A stretch of DNA of 64,000 nucleotides from PALSA-612 sp963704335 (GCA_963704335.1 OY969889.1:310001-374000); one strand, 5' to 3'. Counted from the stretch's first letter, positions 16,716-24,879 are shown. The notes: generated by a model from the sequence alone, not told the origin. Made by a program: numbers and translations.

Positions 16716-18524
16716 TTAGGTCTTCGGATCGACGTTGAAGCTGAACATCATCCCGCTCTCGTGGTGCTCGGCGATGTGGCAGTGGGCCATCCAGCGCCCG
16801 GGGTTCGTGACGTCGAGCAGGATGTCGACTGTCTCTCCGGTGCGGATGAGCACCGTGTCCTTCCAGACGAGGTTGGGCTCGACGACTCCGTCCCTCGCGA
16901 GGATGAGAAATCGGCCCGCCCCGTGCACGTGGAACGGGTGCGGCATGGGGTGGTCTGAGTCCATGTCGTTGACGAGGCGGAGCTTCACCTGATCGCCGAC
17001 CCGGAAGGTCCAGTCGATCTGCGCGTTTTCGGCCCCGGTGTCGCGGTCGACCAGTTTCCAGCGCATGTTGGCAGGCGTCGTCATCCGGTTGACCTCGACC
17101 ATGTCGTCCTCCCACTCGATCCCCTGTGCCGCGCCGTGCGCGTGGCCTTTGTCGTGATGGTGATGGTCGTGGTGCTCGGGGTCCTCTTCGTGATGGCTGT
17201 GATGCTTTTCGTCGGCGGCCGAGGCCGTATCGGCGTCGTCCCCGTCAGCCGCCTCGCCAATTCCCGTTGCCCGCAGCGTCATCCCGCACTTCGGGCAGGT
17301 CGCGGCCCACTTCGCCGTGATCTCGGCGTGCATGGGACAGGCGAAGACGGTCGGAGCCTCGGTCTCCGCCGCGGGCATGAGCTTCATGCTGCACTTCGGG
17401 CACTTGCCCGCCCATGAGGCGACGATCTCCGGATGCATTGGACAGGCGTAGACACCCGTGTCGACCCCACCCGCCGGGCCAACCTCATCCATCTCGGCGA
17501 CGAAGGAGAGCGTCTTGTCAGGCGAGGACTCGATGAACGGCTCGATCCGCCGGCGTAGCTCCCTCATGTCTTCATTCGCCCGCAAGTTTTCGAACTGCTC
17601 TGTCAAGTCGGCCTCGGCCGGCTCGTCAACGACCTGGATCGCAGCAAGCCGGTAGGACTTCTCTGGCGTTCGATGTTCGAGCGCGAGCTCTCCAGGCTCT
17701 GAGAAGAGGACATCGACAACGACGCGCTCGGAGGGCGCGAGCAGAACTTCCTCGACGAGCTCCTCCTGTTCGTAATGGCCGCTGTCGGCGCCGACGAGCT
17801 TCATTCGTGCCCCCGGCAGCGTGACGTTGAAGACCCGCGTGTTGGCCGTGTTCGTGAAGTACAACCGCACGACCTCGCCGCGCTTGGCCTCGAGCGAGAG
17901 CTCCGGTTCCCCGGCGATGAGCATCGTGTTCCCGAAACGGCCCATCGCGACGTGCGTCGTCTCGGACCCGCTGAAGGCCGCGATCCGCCCCTCCTCGATG
18001 AGGACGTCGTCGAGCGTCAAGAGAAGCTCGCGGTGGGCAGGCGGCCAGTAATCGTCCTCGCTCGGGACGGCGAGGATGTTCCCGTAGAGGCCCATCTCCT
18101 GGCCGTAGTCCTCGCGGATGTGCGGGTGATACCAGTACGCGCCTGGATCAGGCACGTTCACCTGGTAGGTAAAGGTTTCGCCAACCGGGATCGGCGCTTG
18201 CGTCTCGTGCGTGCCGTCGTAGCGATTCTCGAGCCGCAATCCGTGCCAGTGGACGGTCGCATCGACGTCACCGCGGTTCGTGACATGGACGGTGATGGTC
18301 GCGTCCTGAGGCACTTTCAGCGTCGGGCCGGGGACGGAGCCGTTGTAGGCAAGCATGCGCACGACGTCGTCCCCGATCTGCTTCCTGACTGGTGCGATCT
18401 CGAGATCGAACTCGTCGCCGTCGGAGAGCTCCACGACTTCAGGGCTGCCCGCGTCCGGCAGCCCCTCGGTCGAGCTCGGAAACTCGACGATGTTGGTGTA
18501 CGCGTGCGAGCTGTGGTCGTGCAT
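16716..18524 (-). CDS. Multicopper oxidase with two inserted heavy-metal-binding domains
   Basis: A 602-residue protein. Copper-ligand motifs: HWHG (92-95) and WYHPH (131-135) in the first cupredoxin domain; HPFHVHG (529-535) and HCHIAEHHESGM (581-592, with the type-1 methionine) in the last. Between the middle and last domains sit two CPMH...CPKC(S/G)M modules (about 361-384 and 396-417), the zinc-ribbon-like heavy-metal-binding domain seen in P-type ATPases and CusB-like proteins. A linker with more than 15 histidines (441-463) follows. There is no signal peptide, so it may be cytoplasmic, unlike CueO/CotA relatives that are exported or on spores. It probably oxidises Cu(I) or another metal and buffers copper. 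It is 6 bp downstream of the flavoprotein gene. Confidence 0.9.
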   Translation of the reverse strand: MHDHSSHAYTNIVEFPSSTEGLPDAGSPEVVELSDGDEFDLEIAPVRKQIGDDVVRMLAYNGSVPGPTLKVPQDATITVHVTNRGDVDATVHWHGLRLENRYDGTHETQAPIPVGETFTYQVNVPDPGAYWYHPHIREDYGQEMGLYGNILAVPSEDDYWPPAHRELLLTLDDVLIEEGRIAAFSGSETTHVAMGRFGNTMLIAGEPELSLEAKRGEVVRLYFTNTANTRVFNVTLPGARMKLVGADSGHYEQEELVEEVLLAPSERVVVDVLFSEPGELALEHRTPEKSYRLAAIQVVDEPAEADLTEQFENLRANEDMRELRRRIEPFIESSPDKTLSFVAEMDEVGPAGGVDTGVYACPMHPEIVASWAGKCPKCSMKLMPAAETEAPTVFACPMHAEITAKWAATCPKCGMTLRATGIGEAADGDDADTASAADEKHHSHHEEDPEHHDHHHHDKGHAHGAAQGIEWEDDMVEVNRMTTPANMRWKLVDRDTGAENAQIDWTFRVGDQVKLRLVNDMDSDHPMPHPFHVHGAGRFLILARDGVVEPNLVWKDTVLIRTGETVDILLDVTNPGRWMAHCHIAEHHESGMMFSFNVDPKT

Positions 18525-18530
18525 GGCTGC

Positions 18531-19694
18531 CTACCCTTCTCCGGCGCGCGCTCCTGCCTCGACGCCGGCCTCTTCGTGTGGGGGCTCGGGGGCGGCTCGT
18601 GCCTTCGCTTCTTGCAAGGCCGCGATTCGCTCTGCGATGAACTGCGCGTCATCTTTCACCCAGCCGATCAGGGCGGAGCCGCGCGTGTGCTGCCAGGTGA
18701 GACCGAGGAAGTAGAGACCCGGGATGTCGGTTACTCCACGCCGGTGGCGCAGGCGTCCGTCCGGTTCGAAGATCGGCACATCGATCCAGGAATAGTCGGG
18801 CCGGTAGCCGGTCGCCCAGATGACCGCGTCTACTTCGGCCTCACCTCCGTCCTCGAAGTTAACGACTCGTCCTGAAGCACGAATCGCGCGCGGCTTCAGC
18901 TCAACGCCGTAGCGGCGCGTGACCTCGCGTGGGCTCGATCCGATCAACACGTCCCGGTCCTTTAGCCGTCGCCCGAGGCGCGACTCGACCGTCTTGTTGA
19001 TCAAGCCCGTCTTCGTCAGCCACCAGAAGAGGTCGCGACCCGCTACCCGCTGCGGCAGCGGCTTTTGCCGAGATCCGACCGAGAGGACCACCTTGTGGGT
19101 GGTCGAGAGCTCCTTGGTGATCTGGAAGCCGGTGTTCCCGCCCCCGACGACGAGCACGGTTCCCTGCGCCACATCAGCCGGCCGTCGGTAGCCCGTGCTG
19201 TGCGCCTGCCAGACGTCGCGGTCGAGCCCGGCCGCCAGCTTGGGGACGTAGGACGTCTGGAAGGGCCCCGTCGCGACCACGAGCCGGTCGGCGGTGATCG
19301 TCCGGCCGCCGAGCTCGACGACGAAGCGCCCGTCATCCTCCTGGGAAAGCATGCGCACCGGGCTATTGAGCAGAATCGGGAGGTCGAACTCTTTGGCGTA
19401 GCGCTCGAGGTAAGCAATCACCTCGTCTCGAGTTGGGTAGTCGTCCGGGCCGTCGGGGAAGGGGAGCCCTGGCAGGCTGCTGTAACGCCGCGGCGTGAAG
19501 AGTGTCAGCGAGTCCCAGCGCTCACGCCACGCGGGCGCGATCGCCTCGCCACGTTCGAGGATGATGAACCGTCGGTTTTTGCGGGCGAGGTAGTAGCCCA
19601 TCGCCAGGCCCGCCTGGCCCGCTCCGATGACCACGACCTCGTAGTCGGCCCCGGGCTTAGCACCTGATTCCAGCTCGCTCGTAGCCTCGTTCAT
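18531..19694 (-). CDS. FAD-dependent oxidoreductase, CzcO/flavin-monooxygenase-like
   Basis: A 387-residue two-dinucleotide-fold flavoprotein. The FAD site is VVVIGAGQAGLAMGY (about 19-33), the NAD(P)H site VLVVGGGNTGFQI (near 172), and the late motif ATGYRPDYSWID marks the C-terminal FAD contact. It resembles putative CzcO-type flavoproteins and flavin monooxygenases, which oxidise small nucleophiles or reduce metals. It is the first gene of a two-gene unit with the multicopper oxidase (6-bp gap), which points to a redox role in metal handling, an inference from context. No good ribosome binding site precedes the ATG; the start is preceded by TAATAA and may be nearly leaderless. Confidence 0.85.
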   Translation of the reverse strand: MNEATSELESGAKPGADYEVVVIGAGQAGLAMGYYLARKNRRFIILERGEAIAPAWRERWDSLTLFTPRRYSSLPGLPFPDGPDDYPTRDEVIAYLERYAKEFDLPILLNSPVRMLSQEDDGRFVVELGGRTITADRLVVATGPFQTSYVPKLAAGLDRDVWQAHSTGYRRPADVAQGTVLVVGGGNTGFQITKELSTTHKVVLSVGSRQKPLPQRVAGRDLFWWLTKTGLINKTVESRLGRRLKDRDVLIGSSPREVTRRYGVELKPRAIRASGRVVNFEDGGEAEVDAVIWATGYRPDYSWIDVPIFEPDGRLRHRRGVTDIPGLYFLGLTWQHTRGSALIGWVKDDAQFIAERIAALQEAKARAAPEPPHEEAGVEAGARAGEG

Positions 19695-19725
19695 CTTTAT
19701 TAGGGGTTCCCGCTAGCTCGACAAC

Positions 19726-19783
19726 GAAACTCAGCTCAATCGAGCAGGGGTGTGGAAACTCAGCTCAATCGAGCAGGGGTGTG
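19726..19783. repeat. 29-bp tandem direct repeat, two exact copies
   Basis: A 29-bp unit starting GAAACTCAGC and ending AGGGGTGTG occurs twice head to tail (19726-19754 and 19755-19783). The second copy runs into a stretch related to the XRE regulator gene. Only two units and no spacers, so it is not a CRISPR. Confidence 0.9.
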
Positions 19784-19960
19784 CTGGGCTCTGCTCGACT
19801 CGGGCAGCACCTCGATCGCCTGCGGCAGGATCAGCCGTAGTTGCGACCGGAGCGATTCGCGCGTGCGACGGACGTCGGCGGCAGCTTCTGTTACTCAGCC
19901 CGTAGGCCGCGTACTCCCGCCGAGAGGCAAGAAAGCCCGCGAGGTGTCTGCGCTCGGTAT
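19776..19960 (-). pseudogene. Decayed fragment of the XRE regulator and promoter module
   Basis: Bases 19776-19835 match the region around 13232-13293 inside the XRE gene (GGCTCTGCTCG, TCGGGCAGCACCTCGATCGC), then diverge. Further on, CGTAGGCC and AAGCCCGCGAGG recall the leader of the promoter module (13.64 and 16.20 kb), in the same order as the intact locus. The rest of the 488-bp gap 19695-20182 has no convincing gene. It looks like the eroded remains of a duplication with an internal deletion. Confidence 0.55.
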
Positions 19961-20182
19961 CCGGGCACGCGCCCCCCCGCCGCAACGGGGTCTCCCCTAG
20001 CCGGTGTCCGGGCGAGCTCAAGCTCGCGGGCGTGCGGGAGTCTAGTGGAAGGCTTGCCCGCGGGCCAGGTGCGGGCCAAACGTCACCGCAAACAGGCGCC
20101 CACGGCCTTCTTTCCCGATCTCGCCGCTTGCACGAACATCTTTCCAGGGATATGCTCGACCATTCTTCTGGGGAGAGGAGTT

Positions 20183-20869
20183 ATGTGGTCCGTGCGGCGC
20201 GGTCCTCTATCACTGCGGGTGGCTCACATGTCCGACGAGCCTCGGCTAGAGGTCCTTTCTCCCAGCCGCGGTGATCGCTGCGGGACGACTCGCGCAGAAT
20301 TCATCGCGCGAGGGATACTTGCCGGCGGAACGCTTGCGGGAGGCGGTGCACTACTTTTGGCACTCCCGAGCGTCGCCATTTCCTCCCCGTCGCCTGCGCA
20401 GGATCAGAAGATCCTCAATTTGGCGCTCGAGCTCGAATACATCGAGGCGGGCTTCTATGCCGAGGCCTTTGCGAAACGCAAGCTCAGGGGCGAGCTACTC
20501 GAGTACGTGTCCACCGTGCGTCATCACGAGCGAGCACACGTCGCCTTCCTCAAGGGAGTGCTCGGGAGTAATGCACTGAAGAAGCCGGACCTCGACTTTG
20601 GCGATGCGACCGCCGATCCGGAGATGTTCACTGCTGCCACGATCGCGCTCGAAGAGACGGTGATCGGCGCTTACAACGGCCAGGCCGTCAATCTCACGAA
20701 GGGAACCCTGGCCAAGGCAGCGACGATCGTCTCCGTCGAAGCTCGCCATGCCGGCTGGATCAACGCCATCGCCGGCAGGGATCCTGCTCCCGACGCGACC
20801 GATACCCCGAAGACGGCCGCCGAGGTCCAGGCCGAGATCAAACGAACCGGATTCGTCAGGTCCAGCTGA
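20183..20869 (+). CDS. Ferritin-like domain protein 1, exported
   Basis: A protein of about 228 residues with an N-terminal arginine-containing hydrophobic signal (TTRAEFIARGILAGGTLAGGGAL), probably Tat-like or membrane-anchoring. A four-helix ferritin-like domain follows with the carboxylate/histidine pattern LELEYIEAGFYAEAF, VRHHERAHVAFLKG, IALEETVIGAYNG and VEARHAGWIN, a di-iron style E...ExxH arrangement. It belongs to the DUF-type ferritin-like group often found in actinobacteria and halophiles, with unknown reaction. The ATG at 20183 has GGAGAGGAG directly upstream; an ATG at 20228 is the alternative. It is coupled to the second ferritin-like gene through TGATG. Confidence 0.8.
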   Translation: MWSVRRGPLSLRVAHMSDEPRLEVLSPSRGDRCGTTRAEFIARGILAGGTLAGGGALLLALPSVAISSPSPAQDQKILNLALELEYIEAGFYAEAFAKRKLRGELLEYVSTVRHHERAHVAFLKGVLGSNALKKPDLDFGDATADPEMFTAATIALEETVIGAYNGQAVNLTKGTLAKAATIVSVEARHAGWINAIAGRDPAPDATDTPKTAAEVQAEIKRTGFVRSS

Positions 20870-21576
20870 TGGCCACACACGACCAGAAGCTGAACTCATC
20901 CTGCCTCACGCTCGGCGAGCTCGATCGCGACGGCGCACTGCAGGAAGCGGTCGAGCAGGTTTCGGGCGAGACCCGAGCGGCATTCCTCGGCAAGGCCGTC
21001 GTGGGGGGCGCAGCACTGCTCGGGGCTCTCGCCGTGCCAGCGGCCGCGGAGGCGGCCGCGGCTTCAGACGTCGCGATCCTCAACTACGCTCTCACGCTCG
21101 AGTATCTGCAGTCCTCCTTCTACACCGAGACAGAGCGGCTCGGGGCCATCCGCGGGGGGCTCAAACGCGTGCCGCGCCAACTCGGTGCGGTGGAACGTGC
21201 TCACGTCACGGCCCTCAAGCAGGCGCTGGGTAGGGCAGCCGTGAAGCGTCCGGCCTTCAATTTCCGTGGAGTGACCGAGGACAACACGAAGTTTCTGAAG
21301 ACAGCCGTCGCCTTCGAGGATCTGGGGGCGGCGGCCTACAAGGCGCAGGCCGCACGGATCGAATCGCCCGCTCTGCTCGCGGCTGCGATCTCGATCCACA
21401 CCGTCGAGGCTCGTCACGCGGCCTGGATGCGCTTCCTCGCCGGGGTGACCCCTGCTGCAACCGCCTTTGACGAGGGAAAGCCCATATCCGAGGTACAGGG
21501 GATCGTTGCCTCCACGCACTTCGTCGTGGCGCATCCCGCGCAGAAGGCCAGCAAGAACCCGAAGTTCTCCGGGTGA
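20869..21576 (+). CDS. Ferritin-like domain protein 2, membrane-anchored or exported
   Basis: A 235-residue paralogue of the preceding gene: a cytoplasmic leader of some 35 residues, a hydrophobic stretch (AAFLGKAVVGGAALLGALAVPAAAEA, read in parts), then the same helices with EYLQSSFYTE, VERAHVTALKQ, AFEDLGAAAYKAQ and VEARHAAWMRF. Metal-ligand glutamates and histidines are kept in register, although one E is replaced by D in the third helix. The start ATG shares its A with the TGA of gene 1 and its own end overlaps the transpeptidase start (GTGA), so the three are an operon. A heterodimer of the two ferritin-like proteins at the cell surface is plausible. Confidence 0.8.
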   Translation: MATHDQKLNSSCLTLGELDRDGALQEAVEQVSGETRAAFLGKAVVGGAALLGALAVPAAAEAAAASDVAILNYALTLEYLQSSFYTETERLGAIRGGLKRVPRQLGAVERAHVTALKQALGRAAVKRPAFNFRGVTEDNTKFLKTAVAFEDLGAAAYKAQAARIESPALLAAAISIHTVEARHAAWMRFLAGVTPAATAFDEGKPISEVQGIVASTHFVVAHPAQKASKNPKFSG

Positions 21577-22388
21577 CCGGGATTGGCAAAACGCGGCGGA
21601 AACGGCTCGTTGGAGCGGTCGCTCTCGGTTTGGCGGCGAGCACAGCAGTCGTGATCGCGCTCCTCATCTCATCGCGGTCGACGCCGTCTTCGTACGCGGT
21701 TGAAGAGCCGCCGGTTCTTCCCGCATCTCCGGAACCCGCGTTGAAAGTGCCGTCTCCAGTTCGGCTGAAGAGCTCTGCCGGGGTTGCCCAGTGGGCATCC
21801 GTGCGCCACGCGGTCTCCGTTCGTGCGTCAGCGAGCTCCGAGGCTCGGTTCGTCACCCGGCTCTCGAGCGCGACGCCCGAGGGGACGGCCAACATCGTCT
21901 TGGTCGTTCGGCGTGCGAAGGATCGAGCGGGGCGGTTATGGGTGCGCGTGCGTTTGCCGGTCCTTCCGAACGGGAGTACCGGTTGGGTGCCTCGCCAGGC
22001 ACTCGGCGTCTACGGGGTCGTAAACACGCATCTCGTCGTCGACCTCGAAGGGCTCACTGCAACGTTGTTGCGTGAGGAGCGACCGATTCTCCGTGTTCCC
22101 ATTGGCGTTGGCAGGCCAGAGTGGCCGACGCCGAAGGGCAAGTTCTACGTCCGCAACCTGCTGACGCGATACAGCAGCCCGTTCTACGGGCCACTCGCCT
22201 TCGGCACAAGCGCTCGCTCGAGCGTCCTCACGGATTGGCCGGGCGGGGGATTCATCGGTATCCACGGGACGGACGCGCCTGAGCTTCTGCCCGGCCAGGT
22301 CTCTCATGGCTGCATCAGGCTTCGCAACGAGGACATCCTCCAATTGGGTCGGCTGATGCCTGTCGGCACCCCCGTGACGATCCGATGA
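21573..22388 (+). CDS. L,D-transpeptidase (YkuD) with SH3-like domain
   Basis: A 271-residue secreted or anchored enzyme. It has an N-terminal transmembrane signal (about 10-32), a proline-rich stretch, an SH3-like region (about 70-135: WASVRHAVSVRASAS, GSTGWVPRQAL), and a YkuD catalytic domain with HGTD and the nucleophile motif SHGCIRLRN. It would make 3-3 peptidoglycan cross-links or attach proteins to the wall. It starts with GTG overlapping the stop of ferritin-like gene 2, and ends overlapping the next small gene (ATGA). Joint expression with the ferritin-like proteins suggests a cell-envelope function for the whole unit. Confidence 0.9.
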   Translation: MTGIGKTRRKRLVGAVALGLAASTAVVIALLISSRSTPSSYAVEEPPVLPASPEPALKVPSPVRLKSSAGVAQWASVRHAVSVRASASSEARFVTRLSSATPEGTANIVLVVRRAKDRAGRLWVRVRLPVLPNGSTGWVPRQALGVYGVVNTHLVVDLEGLTATLLREERPILRVPIGVGRPEWPTPKGKFYVRNLLTRYSSPFYGPLAFGTSARSSVLTDWPGGGFIGIHGTDAPELLPGQVSHGCIRLRNEDILQLGRLMPVGTPVTIR

Positions 22389-22735
22389 AACGAGGCTTCG
22401 TCCGCTCCGTACTGCTCGCGGTCGTCGTTGCGTGTGGCTGGCAGGCGACCGTGGCGGCTCCCGTGCTCGCGGGGGCTGGACAGAGCGCTCCTCGGCCGGA
22501 CCCGACAAAGCTGTGGAAGGCATATCCGCTCAAGCCTCGTGAGCAGCCGCTCCCCCCGACGACGCCGGCGGCCTCGGCCGCCCAGACGCTCAGTACCGCG
22601 CCCGACTCCTCGGATGGGCAACAGTTGGCGCCCGTGCTGGTCGTTCCCTTTGTCCTCGCGCTGACCATGCTTGCGGTCGGGATCTCATGGGTTAAGTGGC
22701 GGCGGATCCCGCGTGCCAGGGGCGCACGCCAGTAG
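22385..22735 (+). CDS. Small secreted/membrane protein, 116 aa
   Basis: A 116-residue protein with an N-terminal signal peptide (residues about 5-28, ending AAPVLAGAG), a proline-rich middle and one transmembrane helix (VLVVPFVLALTMLAVGISW) followed by a basic cytoplasmic tail (KWRRIPRARGARQ). The topology is an extracellular, wall-spanning linker with a C-terminal anchor. It overlaps the transpeptidase gene by 4 bp and is the last gene of the ferritin-like/transpeptidase operon. I do not recognise a family; it may help place the transpeptidase or ferritin-like proteins at the membrane. Confidence 0.7.
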   Translation: MKRGFVRSVLLAVVVACGWQATVAAPVLAGAGQSAPRPDPTKLWKAYPLKPREQPLPPTTPAASAAQTLSTAPDSSDGQQLAPVLVVPFVLALTMLAVGISWVKWRRIPRARGARQ

Positions 22736-22852
22736 CGCGCCAGTGCGCGCCAGTTTCAACCGGCCTTGAACGGACTAGAGCGGACGGGCGTCCGGCCGAA
22801 CAGAAGGCGATGCGCGCGACATTGCTCCGGCAAACGACAGGTTTGGCCTCTA

Positions 22853-22944
22853 CGGAGCGGCGCAGGAGTCGAACCTACCCAGCCTGGGGTTACCAGACCT
22901 CACCGGTTTTGAAGACCGGCTGGGCCACCGGGCCCGGCCGCTCC
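22853..22944 (-). tRNA. selC: tRNA-Sec (anticodon TCA)
   Basis: Read on the minus strand: an 8-bp acceptor stem GGAGCGGC/GCCGCTCC with discriminator G; a long D stem (GGGCC/GGCCC); anticodon arm GCCGGT-CTTCAAA-ACCGGT with anticodon TCA; an extended variable arm around the loop TAAC; and a T arm GTAGG-TTCGACT-CCTGC. The 8-bp acceptor, long D stem, long variable arm and UCA anticodon together are the bacterial selenocysteine tRNA. CCA is not encoded. selA, selB and selD are not in the window. Confidence 0.95.
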
Positions 22945-22970
22945 GCGCAGAGCCTAGCCCTGCCGCCGCG

Positions 22971-23150
22971 CTAGTCGCCGGACTTGCCCATCGCCGGCAG
23001 GTGGTTCATCAGCATCCCGCCGGTCAGGAGCGCGAAGCCCCAGCCCCACATCTCCTGCGTGGCCGTGTCGGAATAGCCACCGATGATGAAGAGGATGATC
23101 GCCCCCACCCACATGAGTGGCCGCAGCCACGCCATCGTGCTCGCATCCAC
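22971..23150 (-). CDS. Small membrane protein, 59 aa
   Basis: A short frame with GTG start and GGAGG 5 nt upstream. The 59 residues hold two hydrophobic helices: one around MWVGAIILFIIGGY, a short loop with SDTATQEMWGWG, and one around FALLTGGMLMNHLP; it ends in a charged tail. It could be a two-helix hairpin protein. An internal ATG (MAWLRPLMW) is an alternative start. It lies directly downstream of the tRNA-Sec on the same strand in map terms, but is transcribed towards it. No family recognised. Confidence 0.65.
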   Translation of the reverse strand: MDASTMAWLRPLMWVGAIILFIIGGYSDTATQEMWGWGFALLTGGMLMNHLPAMGKSGD

Positions 23151-23309
23151 CGCAGCCTCCTTGTCGTATTGAACGCTGTGTACAGGGTTACTCGGACGGG
23201 GGCGCCAGAACGGCGAGGGTGTGCGGACTTTCCACGATACGGGTCAGGCCACTTTCGGATGCCGCTGCGGTCGTGCCCGTGCACCCTGAGCGTTGGAAAG
23301 GAGACAACC

Positions 23310-24810
23310 ATGACACGCATCGCCGCAGTTTTCGCCTGCGTGCTTGCAACGCTCGTCGTAGCAGGCGCGACCAGTGCCGCTGCCGGCCCGGAGACGCTCG
23401 CGCCACAGGGAGTCGTGAAGTGGCGCTTCCAGGTCGGCGGCCAATACGTGCTCCATCCACCGGCCGTCGGGCCCGACGGCGGGGTGGTCGTCTCGAGCTC
23501 GAGCGGGGCCGTCTACTCGCTGACGGCCGCCGGCAGCCTCAGGTGGGTCGTCCCTTCGGTCGCCGAAAGTGGGCCGACGATAGGAGCCGACGGCACCGTC
23601 TACGTCGCCTCGATGAACACCATCACGGCGATCGCCGCCACCGGCGTGATCAAGTGGCAGTTCACGGAGCCGTCGTCGGGCCAGGGCGTGATCGCCGGGC
23701 CGACGGTCGGCCCGGATGGAAACATCTACGTGATCTCTGATTTCGGCGGCCTCGGGGCGTTCGCCCTGTCGCCGGGCGGTCAGCTCCTCTGGAGCAACCC
23801 CGGAAACCCGACCTTCATCGAACGGGGACAGATCGGCGCCGAGATCGTGTTCGGCCCCGGCCGTCTCTTCGCTGCCTTCGACGAGTACAGCGTGGCCCCG
23901 AGCACGATGTTCGGCATCTCGCTGGCCGGAGTCCAGCAGTGGGCCAAGCCGCTCGGGGGCAGCGACGACCCGTTCATGCAGCAGCAACGCCAGCCCGCCA
24001 CCGGCTCGGATGGGAGCCTGTACCTGTCCGCCATGGGCGGCCAGAACGGGTGGAGCCTCCGCCGGGTCCAGCCGGCCACCGGCGCCGTCGTCTGGGCCTA
24101 CTCGCCGTGGCCATCGAATGGCATGTCGGCTCCCAGCGTCGGGCCGGACGGCTCTATCTATCTGTCTCGAAGCCTCAGCTACCTCGACTCGGTGACACCC
24201 GCCGGGCAGAACCGCTGGACGTTTTTCGATGGCTCGATCATCAACCACCCGGCGGTGAGCCCTGACGGCAGTACGGTCGTGGCGGGCAGTCAGCCGAACT
24301 TCGGTGAGCCTGGATCCATCCGCGCGTGGAACGCCGCGACGGGCGCACTCGCGTGGCAGGTCGACCTACCGAACGAGAACGGCGGCTATCAGGTCGTCTA
24401 CACACGACCACGCTTCTCGGCCGACAGCAAGACCGCGTACTTCGGTACTGCGATTCTCGCGGGCGGCTTCGAGTACTCGTACCTCTACGCAGTGGAGTCG
24501 GGCACCAACGCCGCCGCCGCCGCCGCCGCCACCGCCTCCTCCCCCGCCGCCGCCTCCCCCGGCGGACTCGCCGACCGTCACGAGCTTCACGCCGACGATC
24601 GGCCCTGTGGGAGCGCTCGTGACGATCAACGGCACGAAGTTCAACGGCGTGACGTCGGTGAAATTCAACGCGAAGCCGGCAACGTGGTGGGTTCGCGTCT
24701 CGGCGAAGAAGCTTCGCACGCGCGTCCCCGCCGGCGCGTCTACCGGCCCGATCTCGGTGACGAACGGCTCGGGCACAGGCACGAGCAACACGAGCTTCAT
24801 CGTCAAGTAG
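23310..24810 (+). CDS. Exported PQQ-repeat beta-propeller protein with TIG domain, frameshifted
   Basis: A signal peptide (about 1-25) is followed by beta-propeller repeats of the PQQ/BamB type: WRFQVGGQYVLHPPAVGPDG, GPTIGADGTVYVAS, GPTVGPDGNIYVISD, GSDGSLYLSA and GPDGSIYLS recur at about 45-60 residue spacing. The frame then degenerates at an alanine-coding GCC run, while the next frame carries a polyproline linker (about 18 P) and an IPT/TIG-type domain (VTSFTPTIGPVGALVTINGTKFNG). Removing one A from AA at 24507-24508 restores one protein of about 499 residues. AAAGGAG precedes the ATG. It probably acts outside the cell in binding or adhesion. Confidence 0.82.
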
Positions 24811-24826
24811 CACGGAATCCTTCTGT

Positions 24827-24856
24827 CGAGACCGGGCGATCGGCCGCCCGGTCTCG
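24827..24856. terminator. Terminator between PQQ-TIG gene and dinB
   Basis: CGAGACCGGGCG and CGCCCGGTCTCG form a perfect 12-bp stem with a 6-nt loop, 16 bp after the PQQ-TIG stop and 23 bp before the convergent dinB stop. Confidence 0.75.
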
Positions 24857-24879
24857 GCGGGCCGTGCCGCGCGGCGCCG

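Noticed and set aside
19726..19783. Direct repeats as a CRISPR array
   Set aside because: Two head-to-tail copies without spacers and no cas genes.
22860..22960. Possible coding sequence across the tRNA-Sec region
   Set aside because: The structure is fully explained by the tRNA; no frame has a ribosome binding site or homology.
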